From NCBI RefSeq assembly GCF_965218915.1, contig NZ_OZ244708.1:992001-1056000 (forward strand): a stretch of 64,000 nt of DNA. Direction: 5' to 3'. How positions within the stretch are numbered: the first letter of the stretch is position 1; each line of letters begins with the position of its first letter. Positions 62,456-64,000 of the stretch are shown here, one piece after another. This DNA is from Novosphingopyxis sp965218915. Its GTDB lineage: Bacteria; Pseudomonadota; Alphaproteobacteria; Sphingomonadales; Sphingomonadaceae. The notes beneath the pieces were generated by a model that was given only the letters and a program-made list of their open reading frames with translations, did no database searches and was not told the origin of the DNA. A program made the translations under genes and the position numbers.

Positions 62456-63916
62456 TTAGTTTTCCGCTTGCGGCTCCGCCTCCTCGGGATGATATTCTTC
62501 CGCCTTGATGCCGATGCCGATGCGGGCATTGGGCTTGTCGTTCTCCGCCGAAACCACCGGAAAGGCGCAGTAATCGGCGGCGTAATAGGCACTGGGGCGG
62601 TGGTTGCCGGACAGGCCGATGCCGCCGAACGGGGCATGGCTGGTGGCGCCGTTGGTGGTGCCGTTCCAGTTGACGATCCCGGCGCGGCTGTTGGCCCAGA
62701 ACCGGTCGAACAGCTTGTTGTCGCCGCCGACCAGCGCGGCCGACAGGCCGAAACGGGTGTTGTTCGCCTCGGCCATCGCCGCGTCGAAATCGTCGATGCG
62801 AATCATCTGCAGGAGCGGGCCGAACAGTTCGATATCGGGCCGCTCCTTCATCTCGGTGACGTCGATGATGCCCGGCGTGACGAAGGGCAGGTCTTCCTGC
62901 GGGCGGCGCATATGCTTGATCGGTCGTCCGCCATGGCTCATCAGCGCAAGGAAACTTTCGGTCAGGCCGTCGGCGGTCTGGTTGTCGATCACCGGACCCA
63001 TGAACGGCGCCGGGTCGGCGTGCGGATGGTCGATCAGCAGCCGGTCGGCGATACGCTTCACCTCGCCGATCAGCTGTTCGGCCTGGCCGTTCTTCACGAT
63101 CAGGCGGCGCGCGGCGGTGCAGCGCTGGCCGGCGGTAAGGAAGGCGGACTGCACCACCAGCACCGCGGCGCTGTGGACATCGCCCGCGTCCCATACGACG
63201 ATCGGGTTGTTGCCGCCCATCTCCAGCGCCAGAATCTTGTCGGGCCGCGTGGCGAACTGGCGGTTCAATGCGATGCCGGTGTGCGCCGAACCGGTGAACA
63301 GCAGCCCGTCGATATCGTCGTGACCGCTGAGCGCCTTGCCGACATCGGGGCCGCCTTGCACGACGCGCACCACGCCGTGCGGAATGCCCGCGCGGTGATA
63401 GAGCTCGACCAGTTTCTCGCCGACCGCCGGCGTCTTCTCGGACGGCTTGAACAGCACCGTGTTGCCCGCGATCAGCGCGGGGACGATGTGGCCGTTGGGC
63501 AGATGCGCGGGGAAGTTATACGGCCCCAGCACCGCGAGCACGCCGTGCGGCTTGTGGCGCAGCGCGTTGCGGTCGCCCGAACCCTCGACGCGCCGCTGCG
63601 AGGTGCGGTCGGCATAAGCCTTGATCGAGATGTCTACCTTGCCGACGATCGCGCCGACTTCGGTGCGCGCCTCCCAGACGGGCTTGCCGGTTTCGCGCGC
63701 GATCAGGTCGGCCAGCTCGTCCTCGGCGTCGCGCGCGACATTGGCGAAGCGGCGGATCACCTCGATCCGGTCGGTCAGCGAGGCGGCGGCCCATTTCGGC
63801 CAGGCGGCGCGCGACCGCGCGACCTCGGCATCGACATCGGCCTCCGCGCCTTCCCAGAGAAGATTGCCGGTGGCCGGTTCGCGTGACATCAACTGGGGCA
63901 TAGAGATCGTTTTCAA
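62456..63916 (-). CDS. astD: Succinylglutamate-semialdehyde dehydrogenase
   Basis: NAD-dependent aldehyde dehydrogenase of the arginine succinyltransferase pathway. The 486-aa protein has PYNFPAHLPNGHIVPALIAG, GSAHTGIALN (cofactor site), ALEMGGNNP with the general-base Glu, and FLTAGQRCTAARR with the catalytic Cys. Close relatives of AstD share these motifs; assignment to the arginine pathway over another semialdehyde is family-based, since no ast partner lies in the window. An ATG at 63901 is an alternative start. Confidence 0.92.
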   Translation of the reverse strand: MKTISMPQLMSREPATGNLLWEGAEADVDAEVARSRAAWPKWAAASLTDRIEVIRRFANVARDAEDELADLIARETGKPVWEARTEVGAIVGKVDISIKAYADRTSQRRVEGSGDRNALRHKPHGVLAVLGPYNFPAHLPNGHIVPALIAGNTVLFKPSEKTPAVGEKLVELYHRAGIPHGVVRVVQGGPDVGKALSGHDDIDGLLFTGSAHTGIALNRQFATRPDKILALEMGGNNPIVVWDAGDVHSAAVLVVQSAFLTAGQRCTAARRLIVKNGQAEQLIGEVKRIADRLLIDHPHADPAPFMGPVIDNQTADGLTESFLALMSHGGRPIKHMRRPQEDLPFVTPGIIDVTEMKERPDIELFGPLLQMIRIDDFDAAMAEANNTRFGLSAALVGGDNKLFDRFWANSRAGIVNWNGTTNGATSHAPFGGIGLSGNHRPSAYYAADYCAFPVVSAENDKPNARIGIGIKAEEYHPEEAEPQAEN

Positions 63917-64000
63917 ACTCGTGGAAACATAGCCGGTTGCGGCGGTCTATAGCATGATCGCGGGCAGGTAAATCCGCTCCCGGTCAGGGGGCGTGGTCAA

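Overview
The window looks like a chromosomal segment of a sphingomonad-type alphaproteobacterium (Sphingomonadaceae is my inference). The reasons are the complete Entner-Doudoroff operon (zwf-pgl-edd-glk-eda), the rpsT-dnaA neighbourhood, a Tim44-like protein (TimA), the high GC content with long antisense shadow frames, and many short paired palindromic intergenic repeats. About 56 protein genes are supported. I saw no tRNA or rRNA gene, CRISPR array or intact mobile element.

Layout. (1) 1-10042: a lower-GC accessory block with the end of a type I secretion ABC ATPase, its HlyD adaptor, an internally deleted IS66 transposase remnant, a lipoprotein, a 1933-aa RTX protein with an N-terminal lipase-like domain, and an IS3-family transposase 3' end touching the RTX stop. 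(2) 10495-22806: prolyl-oligopeptidase, FNT channel, DUF885 lipoprotein, thiolase, a radical SAM / SDR / glycosyltransferase / DUF2064 cluster, ZntB-like transporter, exported hypothetical. (3) 23045-32820: a single-direction branched-chain amino acid operon, ilvD-ilvC-ilvB(G)-ilvM-leuA-leuC-leuD-leuB. It is preceded by a 33-codon leader peptide carrying the run VVLLPLVLIPI and an intrinsic terminator, which together form a classical attenuator. (4) 33031-34833: a short ProB and a ROK sugar kinase. (5) 34981-41519: the Entner-Doudoroff operon, including a degenerate second glucokinase-like gene between pgl and edd. (6) 41642-57195: housekeeping genes rpsT, dnaA, DUF4136 lipoprotein, trpS, murJ, secB, timA, mltA, smr, dapE, GST, engB, yidC, yidD, rnpA, rpmH. 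(7) 57368-63916: a BLUF photoreceptor, a sulfate-assimilation/siroheme operon (cobA-DUF2849-cysI-DUF934-cysH) and astD.

How the parts work together. The secretion pair at the left edge is the obvious exporter for the RTX protein. The ED operon converts glucose to pyruvate and glyceraldehyde-3-phosphate, and pyruvate feeds the ilv/leu operon. cobA makes the siroheme precursor needed by the sulfite reductase in the same operon, and cysH supplies its sulfite.

Most notable. Dispersed palindromic repeats have entered reading frames: a 30-codon insert inside cysI and a repeat-derived C-terminal tail on cobA, both in frame. Also of note are the ilv attenuator, the RTX locus bounded by two IS scars, the degenerate glucokinase, and the radical SAM/selenodomain-type transferase cluster.
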